Below are positions 6,282-12,046 of a stretch of 12,046 nucleotides of DNA, piece by piece. Location of the stretch: positions 1-12,046 of the forward strand of contig CAKQKQ010000062.1 in the NCBI GenBank assembly GCA_934249265.1. Direction: 5' to 3'. The position numbers and the translations under genes are program-made. Within the stretch, counting starts at the first letter, position 1. Every line of letters starts with the position of its first letter. This DNA comes from an uncultured Clostridia bacterium (GTDB taxonomy: Bacteria > Bacillota > Clostridia > Christensenellales > Borkfalkiaceae). Under the pieces are notes generated by a model. The model made no database searches and was not told where the DNA came from. It saw only the letters and a list, made by a program, of their open reading frames with translations.

Positions 6282-6830
6282 TTAATAAATTTCAATAAGT
6301 CCGTCGCTGTATTCGGACAGCGTTTCTTCGCCGCAGTATCTTCCGTAGCGTTCAAGGTCGATAAAGTCGATTATGTGTTCGGGTATTTCATAGCCGCAAC
6401 AGTCAAGCATTTCTTTGCCGTAATCTTCCCACGAATAGCCGCTCCAAAGATTGATACAATCGTCCCAGCGGTCGCCGTGCGAGTTGACTTTTTCTTCAAA
6501 ATCGTCATAGCAACGCACTTCAAGGAAAGCGCAGAATACTTTGTATTTGTAATCGTCATCCAAAACGCCTGACTCTTTCAACGTATTGAATAACGTTTCG
6601 GGATTGACGTAATCCCAGTTTACAGAACGGTCTTCGATACCTTCGACGTCCTGTATAAACAGTTCTTCGTCTATGCCGTCAAGTTCAAAGCCTTCTTTTT
6701 TAAGTTCTTCTACGATTTCGTTCCATTCGTTATAATCCGAAAGGTCAAGCCATTTCGAGCCTAACGCTCTTTCGTTGCATTCGTTATAACTGCCCCAAGA
6801 GCCGATAACAATACTAATATTTCCTTTCAT
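6282..6830 (-). CDS. ardA: Antirestriction protein ArdA
   Basis: This 182-residue protein is recognised as ArdA, a DNA mimic that occupies the DNA-binding groove of type I restriction-modification enzymes and protects newly entered mobile DNA. The N-terminus IVIGSWGSYNECNERALGSK matches the ArdA opening (a strand, then GxYNEG-like). It continues with WLDLSDY, DIDEELFIQDVEG and NWDYVNPETLFNTL, as in Firmicute ArdA proteins. The composition is strongly acidic, about 46 Asp plus Glu against 15 Lys plus Arg, as required for DNA mimicry. The length is typical for the family (about 165-185). GAGGTG lies seven bases before the ATG and is formed by the end of the upstream gene, one base away. It is the third gene of the cluster, behind the unusual leader at 7334-7581. 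Confidence 0.9.
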   Translation of the reverse strand: MKGNISIVIGSWGSYNECNERALGSKWLDLSDYNEWNEIVEELKKEGFELDGIDEELFIQDVEGIEDRSVNWDYVNPETLFNTLKESGVLDDDYKYKVFCAFLEVRCYDDFEEKVNSHGDRWDDCINLWSGYSWEDYGKEMLDCCGYEIPEHIIDFIDLERYGRYCGEETLSEYSDGLIEIY

Positions 6831-6831
6831 A

Positions 6832-7038
6832 TCACATCACCTCAAAATCTTCGATATAAATTTTGTCGTACATACAGCCGTATTCAAAATATTTGCCGTT
6901 TTCGTCTGCGTATAAGTCGTAGGTCAGAACACTAATTCTGCCGCGATTCGTAACTGCAAGTTGAACTTCTTTTTCAGTCGCATATACGATATTGAAAGTT
7001 ATATAAGTTTCACCGTCAAAGTGTTGATATTCAGCCAT
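6832..7038 (-). CDS. Small hypothetical protein (68 aa)
   Basis: This protein has 68 residues, from MAEYQHFDGETYITFNIVYA to KIYIEDFEVM. Alternating hydrophobic and polar residues suggest an all-beta small domain. It is acidic overall and has no membrane segment. AGGAG lies seven bases before the ATG. Its last codons (GAG GTG ATG TGA) form the ribosome site of ardA, so the two proteins are likely made together. The function is unknown. Confidence 0.8.
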   Translation of the reverse strand: MAEYQHFDGETYITFNIVYATEKEVQLAVTNRGRISVLTYDLYADENGKYFEYGCMYDKIYIEDFEVM

Positions 7039-7049
7039 TTTCTTGCTCC

Positions 7050-7322
7050 TTATACCGTTTTATACCATACCGAATATTCGACTTCGATATCTCTTCCGTC
7101 GTATTCGTAATACATTGTTATGTAACCTTTGAACTCGTTTTCTTTTCCGATTATCGGGTGGCAATTCTTTTCGACGTCATCGAAAGCACGTGTATAACGC
7201 TTACCGTTTTTAGAAACGCATTTGCAGAACAACGTTCCTTCGTCGTTAAGAAATCCGAGACCGGAAATCTTTTCGTCAAAGTTTCCTTTAACTTTTCTGA
7301 TTGAATAAACTACTTTTTTCAT
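7050..7322 (-). CDS. Small hypothetical protein (90 aa), first gene of the ardA cluster
   Basis: This protein has 90 residues, MKKVVYSIRKVKGNFDEKIS, with GLGFLNDEGTLFCKCVSKNG, then KGYITMYYEYDGRDIEVEYS. It looks beta-rich and soluble. I recognise no family. GGAGG lies about ten bases before the ATG. That ribosome site is inside one arm of the long inverted repeat upstream, so its exposure could depend on folding. As first gene it would be the first product made once the element enters a cell, if the leader works as proposed. Confidence 0.8.
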   Translation of the reverse strand: MKKVVYSIRKVKGNFDEKISGLGFLNDEGTLFCKCVSKNGKRYTRAFDDVEKNCHPIIGKENEFKGYITMYYEYDGRDIEVEYSVWYKTV

Positions 7323-7333
7323 TTGGATTTTAC

Positions 7334-7581
7334 CTCCGATTTATTTTTCGCCTTTCGGCATAAACGGGGTAGCACCGGAAAAAGCAAATGTCCCTACGAG
7401 TTAAAGTCGCAATCCCGGAAGTCAACGAAAAGGACAAAATTGTTGCGTAAATGAAAAAAGAGCCAAACTCGAAGTTGAGTCTAACTCTTGGTATTATTAA
7501 AGTTTTCAGCGACAATTTTTCCCGTTGACTTCCGATTTTTACTGTGCTACAACGAAAATGACGAAAGGCGATAAATCGGAG
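7334..7581 (-). promoter_or_regulatory. Long imperfect inverted-repeat leader of the ardA cluster
   Basis: Five co-linear helices are visible. CTCCGATTTAT 7334-7344 pairs with 7571-7581. CGCCTTTCG 7349-7357 pairs with 7562-7570. GTAGCAC 7369-7375 pairs with 7544-7550. CGGAAGTCAACG 7416-7427 pairs with 7523-7534. AAAATTGTTGC 7436-7446 pairs with 7509-7519, with one wobble. The second and third helices keep equal spacing on both sides, with symmetric internal loops. The apex holds the terminator hairpin at 7454-7489. The outermost helix contains the first gene's GGAG, so folding would hide that ribosome site. This could be an RNA regulator, a hairpin promoter or origin active in single-stranded DNA, or a remnant of an inserted palindrome. 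No strong sigma-A promoter was found within or just upstream on the minus strand. Confidence 0.7.
7454..7489 (-). terminator. Intrinsic terminator or attenuator inside the leader
   Basis: On the minus strand AAGAGTTAGACTC (7489-7477) pairs with GAGTTTGGCTCTT (7470-7458) across the loop AACTTC, giving 13 pairs including three G-U. Six T (7459-7454) follow, two of them shared with the stem. The G-U pairs become A-C mismatches on the plus strand, so the structure is specific to minus-strand RNA. It lies about 130 bases before the first gene, where a terminator only makes sense as an attenuator or as the end of a short leader RNA. Confidence 0.75.
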
Positions 7582-7662
7582 CAATATCTTTGGAGTAAAG
7601 GCTTTTGAAAAAGTTGTTTTACGGTTTTTCATAGCAAGCACCTGCTTTCAGGGCATAGAAAA
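7582..7662 (-). other. Upstream part of the leader with a possible short leader ORF
   Basis: AGGTG lies a few bases before an ATG at 7632 on the minus strand, which begins MKNRKTTFSKAFTPKILLRF. The frame stays open to 7330, but beyond about 25 codons it runs through the terminator hairpin and looks non-coding in composition. A short leader peptide starting here is possible and not proven. No clear promoter was found. Confidence 0.35.
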
Positions 7663-7686
7663 AGCCGAGCGATTAAACGCCCGGCT
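7659..7686 (-). terminator. Second intrinsic terminator downstream of tRNA-Ser
   Basis: On the minus strand AGCCGGGCG (7686-7678) pairs with CGCTCGGCT (7671-7663) around a 6-base loop, with one G-U pair, and is followed by four T (7662-7659). It would stop any read-through from the tRNA before the mobile-element leader begins. Confidence 0.7.
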
Positions 7687-7737
7687 GATTCTTCTTTTTG
7701 CCGTCTAAATCGACTTTTATGCCGAAATATTCGTTAG

Positions 7738-7784
7738 AAAAGAATAATACGAACCCCGATTTTGTTTCGGTGTTCGTATTATTC
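7738..7784 (-). terminator. Intrinsic terminator of tRNA-Ser
   Basis: GAATAATACGAAC at 7742-7754 has its exact reverse complement at 7772-7784, and an inner CCGA/TCGG adds four pairs after one mismatch. Read on the minus strand, the stem is followed by TTTTC (7741-7737). It starts six bases after the tRNA 3' end. Confidence 0.8.
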
Positions 7785-7789
7785 ACTAA

Positions 7790-7878
7790 TGGCGGAGTGT
7801 GAGGGATTCGAACCCCCGTGGGCGTTAACCCAAACGGTTTTCAAGACCGCCTCGTTGTGACCGCTTCGATAACACTCC
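7790..7878 (-). tRNA. tRNA-Ser (anticodon UGA)
   Basis: The 89-base minus-strand sequence folds as a tRNA. The acceptor arm is GGAGTGT with ACACTCC, followed by G and an encoded CCA. The anticodon stem-loop is GCGGTCTTGAAAACCGTT, with loop CTTGAAA and anticodon TGA. There is a long class II variable arm typical of serine tRNAs, and the T-arm is GGGGTTCGAATCCC. It reads UCN codons, mainly UCA. The mobile-element genes lie on its 3' side, the common arrangement when an element has integrated at a tRNA 3' end. I found no second copy of the 3' end within the window. Confidence 0.95.
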
Positions 7879-7884
7879 ATGTTT

Positions 7885-7913
7885 ATATAAATCACTTATT
7901 CCTCTTTCGTCAA
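7885..7913 (-). promoter_or_regulatory. Promoter of tRNA-Ser
   Basis: On the minus strand TTGACG (7913-7908), a 17-base spacer and TTATAT (7890-7885) precede the tRNA 5' end by six bases. Confidence 0.7.
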
Positions 7914-8135
7914 CTCTTTTAAATTACGACTCTGCCGAAATTTAATCGGATTTAGCACCTTTTTCAATTACCAAATACAAACTCTCTTTTGTCTAATAGC
8001 GATTTAAAGACGCCTTATTCAAAAATTTTACGGTTTGTGTGTTACAATTCGGGACGTAATGCCTACCCTTTTGCCGTTTAAATAAACCGCCGAGTAGCAA
8101 GCGAAAAACGTGTGCGTGATTTAACTTACTCAACA

Positions 8136-8164
8136 ATTATAGTATATTTTACTTAATTTTGCAA
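8136..8164 (-). promoter_or_regulatory. Strong leftward sigma-A promoter in the spacer
   Basis: On the minus strand TTGCAA (8164-8159), a 17-base spacer and a perfect TATAAT (8141-8136) predict a start near 8129, some 250 bases before tRNA-Ser, with no gene in between. Confidence 0.65.
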
Positions 8165-8201
8165 GTGTTTTACTGTTTTTGTGTAAATTTTTTGCCTTTT
8201 A

Positions 8202-8230
8202 TTGCTAAAATTATTTTTATGTGCTATTAT
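8202..8230 (+). promoter_or_regulatory. Promoter of the YfhO-family gene
   Basis: TTGCTA at 8202-8207, a 17-base spacer and TATTAT at 8225-8230 predict a start near 8237, giving a leader of about 26 bases before the ATG at 8263, with AAGG as ribosome site. Confidence 0.65.
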
Positions 8231-8262
8231 ATCCCTATAAACTAAACGATTTAAGGTAAATT

Positions 8263-11200
8263 ATGAATAAAAAAGCAAATTGTTCTGCGGCTGAAAATAA
8301 CAACTCGCCGAAAGAAAATAACAACGTGACGGTGAAAAACGATTTTTCATCGGAAAAAGGTGGCAACACAACACAAACAGCCGACTCCGCAAAAAAGAAA
8401 ACACCCAAAGTTGACGGCGTTTTTAATTTTTTAAACGACTTTTTCGGGAAATATTGGCCGTATTTGGTTATTCCTATATTAATTATACCAATGTTCTTTT
8501 GGACGTTGCGCTACTGCCAAGTCTACCCGTTTAACCCCGACAAAACCATGTCAAACTACGACTTGCTCGCCCAAATTTGCCCGTTTATCGAGCATTTTTA
8601 CGACGTAATAAGCGGTAAATCGTCGCTGTTTTACACTACGTCTATTGCGGGCGGCGTAGATTTGTTTCAAACGCTTGCTTACAGCGTAATCAGCCCTTTC
8701 AATTGGATATTTTTGCTTTTCGGGCACGGTAACGTGTATTACGGCATAAGTTTCGTTTTGCCGCTAAAATTGGCGTGCATTGCCGAATCGGCGTTGTTTT
8801 TTATTAAAAAATCGCATAAAAACGTGCCGAATTTGTTTGCCGTGGTGCTGTCGATTTTGTACGCTTACTGCGGTTACACTTTCACCGCCAACACATTTAT
8901 AGATTGGCTCGACTTTTTGATATATCTGCCTTTTGTGGTAAGCGGATTTTTGACTCTTATAAACGAAGGCAAATACTTAAAATTCGTCGTTTTTGAAGCG
9001 TGTATGCTTTACACTTGCTTCTCTATCGCGTGTTTTTCACTGCTTTTGATGTATTTGATTATGACTTTATACGTCGTAATCGTCACGCCGAGAGAAACGC
9101 TTAAATTAAAACTCACCGATATGGCGGTCGCACTTTTAACAACCGTTTTGGTTGCCGCTCCGCTGCTCGTTCCCGTGTTTATTTCGTACCTTAAATGCGG
9201 AAGAAACATTGGTCTGTTTTCCGAAATTTTTAAATCGCTCAATTTGAATGCGATTACCATAAAATCGACTTATATCATTGCGGAAGGCTTGCTCGTCTTT
9301 TGTACTATATTGTACTTTATTAAAAACGGACTTAAATCGCCCGTAAACAAATTTTTGCTGTATGCGGGACTAATCGTATTCGCACCCGTGTTTATCGACG
9401 AAATTTGCTTACTTTTAAACGGCGGTTCGTATTACAGTTACGCTTTGAGATTCGGCTTTTTATCATCGTTTTACACATTCTATTTGAGCGTAAAACTCTT
9501 CGACGACCCAAAAATTTACGAAAAATATCCCGACCTTCCGTTAATCGCACCAAGCAAACAGCCCCAAGCGGTTTTGACAGACTTGGCGCAAGGTAAAATA
9601 AGCAATAAAACGACAAGCAATAAATCTAACAACCAAGCCGCTCGCGCTTCTTCCGTTGCGATTAAAAACAGCGATAATTCCCTGTCGTTTTTCGAGAAAA
9701 ACAAAGGGATAATCGGTGCGGTTATTTCAGCCGTTATCGCAATTGCGGCGGTGTTTACGTTGGTGCATTTTTACCGTAAAATCGACTCGAACGCTTGGCA
9801 AAACAAAAAATGGTACACAAAAGATTTCGACGCCGTTTTCGTACATTCGCTCGGCGGTTTCGTAGAAGTATTTTCCTTAGTAGCGGCAGTTTTTGCGGCG
9901 TGTTTAGCCTTTTTATTGCTCATAAAATTCAAAATCGTGGGCATAAAATTGTCTGCTTGTTTTATGGCTGGAATAATCGCCGTGCAAATTTGCATTTTCA
10001 ATTCGTTTTTAATCACGGGCAACTTGTTTACCCCCACGAGATACAGACAATTCGAGACGATAAAAACTCAACTCGATAAAATCGACAACAGCGATTACCG
10101 AGTAAAAGATTATCAAAAATACCTTTCAAACAATGCCCCACTCACGATAGGCACAAATTCGTTCAGCATTTTCTCGTCGAACGTTGACGAAAGAAACTTT
10201 ACCGCGACGAGGTTTTTCGGATATTTCGGAAACAACAACACTTCGGTATCGTCCGCGTCGGCTTCGGCAAACTACCCTCAACCAATGATTTTTGCCGACT
10301 GCATAATGGGTTATAAATACTACGTGGTAAACAATTCCAAAGCAAAAGACCTCGACAAATTCCCCTATTTAAGCAAACTCGATATAAAGACTAATTATTA
10401 CGTCGTGTATAAAAATCGCGCCGTGTTTCCTAACGCGATCGTCACCGCAAGTCCGATAAACGAAAGCGGAACGTGGGCACAAAAATACGAGGCTTTATAC
10501 AAACTTTACGGCGGTAGCGGAGATTATTTTGAAGAAGATACCCTCGACAAAGTGACTTTTGACCAAAACTCCGGACTTTATAAACTGCAAATATTTAAAA
10601 ACGACGGCGGTTGGGTATTTTTAGAGTGTAATTTCCCTGAAGAATACGACGTTTACATTTCAAATCGAGCGGACTCAAAAGTGTTCGACGAGTATAAAGC
10701 GAAGGCAAACGACGGCATAAATATCGTTTCGCACAACCCCTCTACCGCGGTATTTCTTAAAAATTATTCAAACGTCGAAATTGACGTAACCACGATAAAC
10801 AAATACGTAAAAGTAAAATATTTATCGGACATGAACGTCGCGCACAAAATGATTATTTTGTCGGAAACGGCGGAGAAAAACGCGGGCAAATTGAAACTTT
10901 CCGCGGGAAGGTTCGAGATTAAAGCCAACGCGAAAACAAGCGGCGAATATTTGTTTTTAAACTACGTTGCTTTAGACGGACACCAAGCGTACGTTAACGG
11001 CAAAAAAGTGCAAATGAAAAAGAATTTCCTCAATTTTATGGAAATTCCGCTTGAAGAAGGCGAAAACACGGTTGTGATTACCTATAAATCGCCTTACGTA
11101 AAATACTTTTTCATAGTGCTTGTTCTTTCGATTTTAGCCGTTGCGGGCATTTACCTTTTAAGAAAAAAGACTTGCGTATTGACTAAACTTTCAACCGTCA

Positions 11201-11298
11201 TTTCGGCGGCGGCAATAATTTTGTGGGTTGCGATATTTGCTTTCGGAATACTCTTCCCGAGCGGCGTATTCTTGGCAAAACTGTTTAAAATAATTTAA
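8263..11298 (+). CDS. YfhO-family multi-pass membrane protein (GT-C-like glycosyltransferase family)
   Basis: This 1011-residue protein starts with a hydrophilic Asn/Lys/Thr-rich tail (1-55) and then has many membrane segments. The first is at about 67-81. The next part is the YfhO landmark region: SNYDLLAQICPFIEHFYDVI, then SLFYTTSIAGGVDLFQTLAYSVISPFNWIF (97-150). Further helices follow to about 410. Residues 413-480 are a charged, Ser/Asn/Lys-rich loop, followed by helices at about 482-502, 535-555 and 560-582. A large soluble part (590-940) then ends in the family's terminal module: EYLFLNYVALDGHQAYVNGK, KNFLNFMEIPLEEGENTVVI, plus two last helices. YfhO of Bacillus is linked to glycosylation of lipoteichoic acid, so a role in adding sugars to a surface polymer is likely; donor and acceptor are unknown. 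It is monocistronic, with its own promoter and terminator. Confidence 0.85.
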   Translation: MNKKANCSAAENNNSPKENNNVTVKNDFSSEKGGNTTQTADSAKKKTPKVDGVFNFLNDFFGKYWPYLVIPILIIPMFFWTLRYCQVYPFNPDKTMSNYDLLAQICPFIEHFYDVISGKSSLFYTTSIAGGVDLFQTLAYSVISPFNWIFLLFGHGNVYYGISFVLPLKLACIAESALFFIKKSHKNVPNLFAVVLSILYAYCGYTFTANTFIDWLDFLIYLPFVVSGFLTLINEGKYLKFVVFEACMLYTCFSIACFSLLLMYLIMTLYVVIVTPRETLKLKLTDMAVALLTTVLVAAPLLVPVFISYLKCGRNIGLFSEIFKSLNLNAITIKSTYIIAEGLLVFCTILYFIKNGLKSPVNKFLLYAGLIVFAPVFIDEICLLLNGGSYYSYALRFGFLSSFYTFYLSVKLFDDPKIYEKYPDLPLIAPSKQPQAVLTDLAQGKISNKTTSNKSNNQAARASSVAIKNSDNSLSFFEKNKGIIGAVISAVIAIAAVFTLVHFYRKIDSNAWQNKKWYTKDFDAVFVHSLGGFVEVFSLVAAVFAACLAFLLLIKFKIVGIKLSACFMAGIIAVQICIFNSFLITGNLFTPTRYRQFETIKTQLDKIDNSDYRVKDYQKYLSNNAPLTIGTNSFSIFSSNVDERNFTATRFFGYFGNNNTSVSSASASANYPQPMIFADCIMGYKYYVVNNSKAKDLDKFPYLSKLDIKTNYYVVYKNRAVFPNAIVTASPINESGTWAQKYEALYKLYGGSGDYFEEDTLDKVTFDQNSGLYKLQIFKNDGGWVFLECNFPEEYDVYISNRADSKVFDEYKAKANDGINIVSHNPSTAVFLKNYSNVEIDVTTINKYVKVKYLSDMNVAHKMIILSETAEKNAGKLKLSAGRFEIKANAKTSGEYLFLNYVALDGHQAYVNGKKVQMKKNFLNFMEIPLEEGENTVVITYKSPYVKYFFIVLVLSILAVAGIYLLRKKTCVLTKLSTVISAAAIILWVAIFAFGILFPSGVFLAKLFKII

Positions 11299-11368
11299 TT
11301 GCGTAATACAATTAAAAACAACTTAACATTTAATGCAATTTAGTGTTTAATGCAAAATTTTATATTGC

Positions 11369-11400
11369 GGCGGTGCGCTTTTGCGTGCCGCCTTTTAATT
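11369..11400 (+). terminator. Intrinsic terminator after the YfhO-family gene
   Basis: GGCGGTGCGC at 11369-11378 pairs with GCGTGCCGCC at 11383-11392 around a TTTT loop (ten pairs, two G-U). It is followed by TTTTAATTTG on the plus strand. Confidence 0.8.
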
Positions 11401-11561
11401 TGTTTTATTGCGGTTTTGTCGTCGGTTTACTTTTTATATATCAATTTACCTAATTTAAAGCGGAGAATTGCCGTTTAAAAGCGACAAATCGTTTATTTGT
11501 CAGCAAATACGTAAAACGCACAATAAAGCGTAAAGTGCGCAAATTTAGCCCTTAAGACATA

Positions 11562-11591
11562 TAAAAAGCCGTAGGCGTTGTACCTACGGCT
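11562..11591 (-). terminator. Intrinsic terminator of the right-hand minus-strand gene
   Basis: AGCCGTAGG at 11567-11575 pairs with CCTACGGCT at 11583-11591. On the minus strand it is followed by TTTTTATA. It lies 20 bases past the stop codon at 11611. Confidence 0.85.
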
Positions 11592-11610
11592 TATATCAAT
11601 TAAAAACAGA

Positions 11611-12046
11611 TTATGCGTTTTCTTCTTGAGCGGGTTCGGTTGCGTCCGTTGCGGCAACTTCTTGAGTTGCTTGTTCTTCAACGGCTGCGGTTTGTTTTCT
11701 TGCACGCTCTCTCTTCTTTGCTTTTTGCTCTTCGAGTCTTTGTTGTTTTTCTTCTACCAACGAGTTGTATTTAAGGTCAACCGTCTCTAAAGCGAGTTGC
11801 AAATAAGCGTCGTTTTCGATACGAATTACGGTCGGCTTTTCCTTAATAGGAGCGTCTTGCTCTTTCATATACTTCTTGAAGTTGGAATCGATAAGAAGGA
11901 ATACAGCCTCGACAGCGTCTCTTCTGATAGTGATACGAACAAGTCTTTCTTTACCGTATTTAACAGTGATGTGACCCTTTGCTTCGATCGCCCTTGCGTC
12001 TTCTTTACTGCAAGCGTATTCTTTAATCTTGTCAAAATAACCCTTT
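11611..12046 (-). CDS. Unrecognised protein with coiled-coil, acidic C-terminal tail (3' end only)
   Basis: The minus-strand frame is open to the right edge, so the gene continues beyond the window; 144 residues are visible and the ATG at 11868 is internal. The visible part begins KGYFDKIKEYACSKEDARAI, followed by a beta-looking stretch (HITVKYGKERLVRITIRRDA) and a helical segment (VEAVFLLIDSNFKKYMKEQ). Then comes a long charged helix (SLVEEKQQRLEEQKAKKRER), likely a coiled coil, and an Ala/Glu/Thr-rich acidic tail ending in EENA. Codons such as GGT, CGT, CTT, GTT, AAC and TTC dominate, which differs from neighbours and suggests high expression. I do not recognise the family. An intrinsic terminator follows. 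It is probably a host gene rather than part of the element. Confidence 0.7.
   Translation of the reverse strand, partial: KGYFDKIKEYACSKEDARAIEAKGHITVKYGKERLVRITIRRDAVEAVFLLIDSNFKKYMKEQDAPIKEKPTVIRIENDAYLQLALETVDLKYNSLVEEKQQRLEEQKAKKRERARKQTAAVEEQATQEVAATDATEPAQEENA

Larger units (their letters stand above)
7881..8262. other. Intergenic region with divergent promoters, no protein gene
   Basis: No coding frame is convincing. The right 130 bases are very AT-rich and hold back-to-back promoters at 8136-8164 (leftward) and 8202-8230 (rightward). The left 250 bases are less AT-rich and contain small inverted repeats, for example CTACTC...GGGTAG enclosing GTTTA-TT-TAAAC on the minus strand around 8060-8100. 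They could be a long tRNA leader or an independent small RNA. I recognise no known RNA family. Confidence 0.5.
11299..11610. other. Intergenic region between convergent genes
   Basis: No gene is visible. It contains a ten-base direct repeat TTTAATGCAA near 11330 and 11347, the YfhO terminator, a GACAAAT/ATTTGTC hairpin at 11483-11501, and the terminator of the right-hand gene. The remaining AT-rich sequence shows nothing recognisable. Confidence 0.6.

Noticed and set aside
7454..7581. Inverted repeats as insertion-sequence ends or a CRISPR repeat
   Set aside because: There is no transposase, no target-site duplication seen, and no regularly spaced repeats. The arms pair as one hairpin rather than flanking a gene.
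7330..7641. Minus-strand open frame of about 100 codons ahead of the first cluster gene
   Set aside because: It runs through the terminator hairpin and both arms of the inverted repeat, has an unnatural Phe/Ile/Arg-rich composition and ends inside the next ribosome site. Only a short leader peptide from 7632 is kept as a possibility.
11611..11868. ATG at 11868 as the start of an 85-residue gene
   Set aside because: The same frame continues without stop to the right edge with natural protein sequence, so the true start is outside the window.

Overview
The window looks like a chromosome segment from an uncultivated, low-to-medium GC Gram-positive bacterium (Bacillota, probably a gut-type Clostridia) with a mobile element next to a tRNA gene. 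The grounds are strong AGGAGG-type ribosome binding sites, sigma-A style promoters, a YfhO-family envelope protein, and Firmicute mobile-element families (PcfJ, PcfK-like, ArdA, HUH Rep next to a Zot-like protein). The taxonomy is inference from gene families.

Bases 1-1560 hold the end of a filamentous-phage or rolling-circle replication module: the 3' end of a Zot-like ATPase gene, a complete HUH rolling-circle Rep gene, and a hairpin-dense non-coding stretch with an 18-bp perfect palindrome that is a candidate origin or packaging region. Bases 1629-2142 are a lone YafP-like GNAT acetyltransferase with its own extended -10 promoter and a more AT-rich codon style.

Bases 2216-7322 are one tight minus-strand cluster of eleven genes that begins just left of a structured leader and ends at an intrinsic terminator at 2174-2201. 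In transcription order it encodes two small unknown proteins, antirestriction protein ArdA, five small unknown proteins (one of 58 residues), a PcfK-like protein fused to a MutS domain-I-like module, PcfJ, and a 96-residue protein. Gaps are at most 21 bases and several genes overlap, so they are probably co-expressed. ArdA would protect incoming DNA from restriction, and PcfK and PcfJ are conjugative-plasmid families. I read the cluster as the leading or accessory region of a conjugative or mobilisable element.

Bases 7334-7581 upstream of that cluster form a long imperfect inverted repeat. It encloses a minus-strand intrinsic terminator and would pair with the Shine-Dalgarno region of the first gene. 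This is the most unusual structure in the window. It is a candidate RNA regulator or a single-stranded-DNA promoter or origin serving the ardA cluster.

Bases 7663-7913 contain tandem terminators, a tRNA-Ser(UGA) and its promoter. The element lies on the 3' side of the tRNA, the usual place for tRNA-targeted integration. To the right is ordinary chromosome: a spacer with divergent promoters, one of which could drive an unannotated RNA, a 1011-residue YfhO-family membrane protein, a terminator, and the 3' end of an unrecognised gene with a charged coiled-coil tail.
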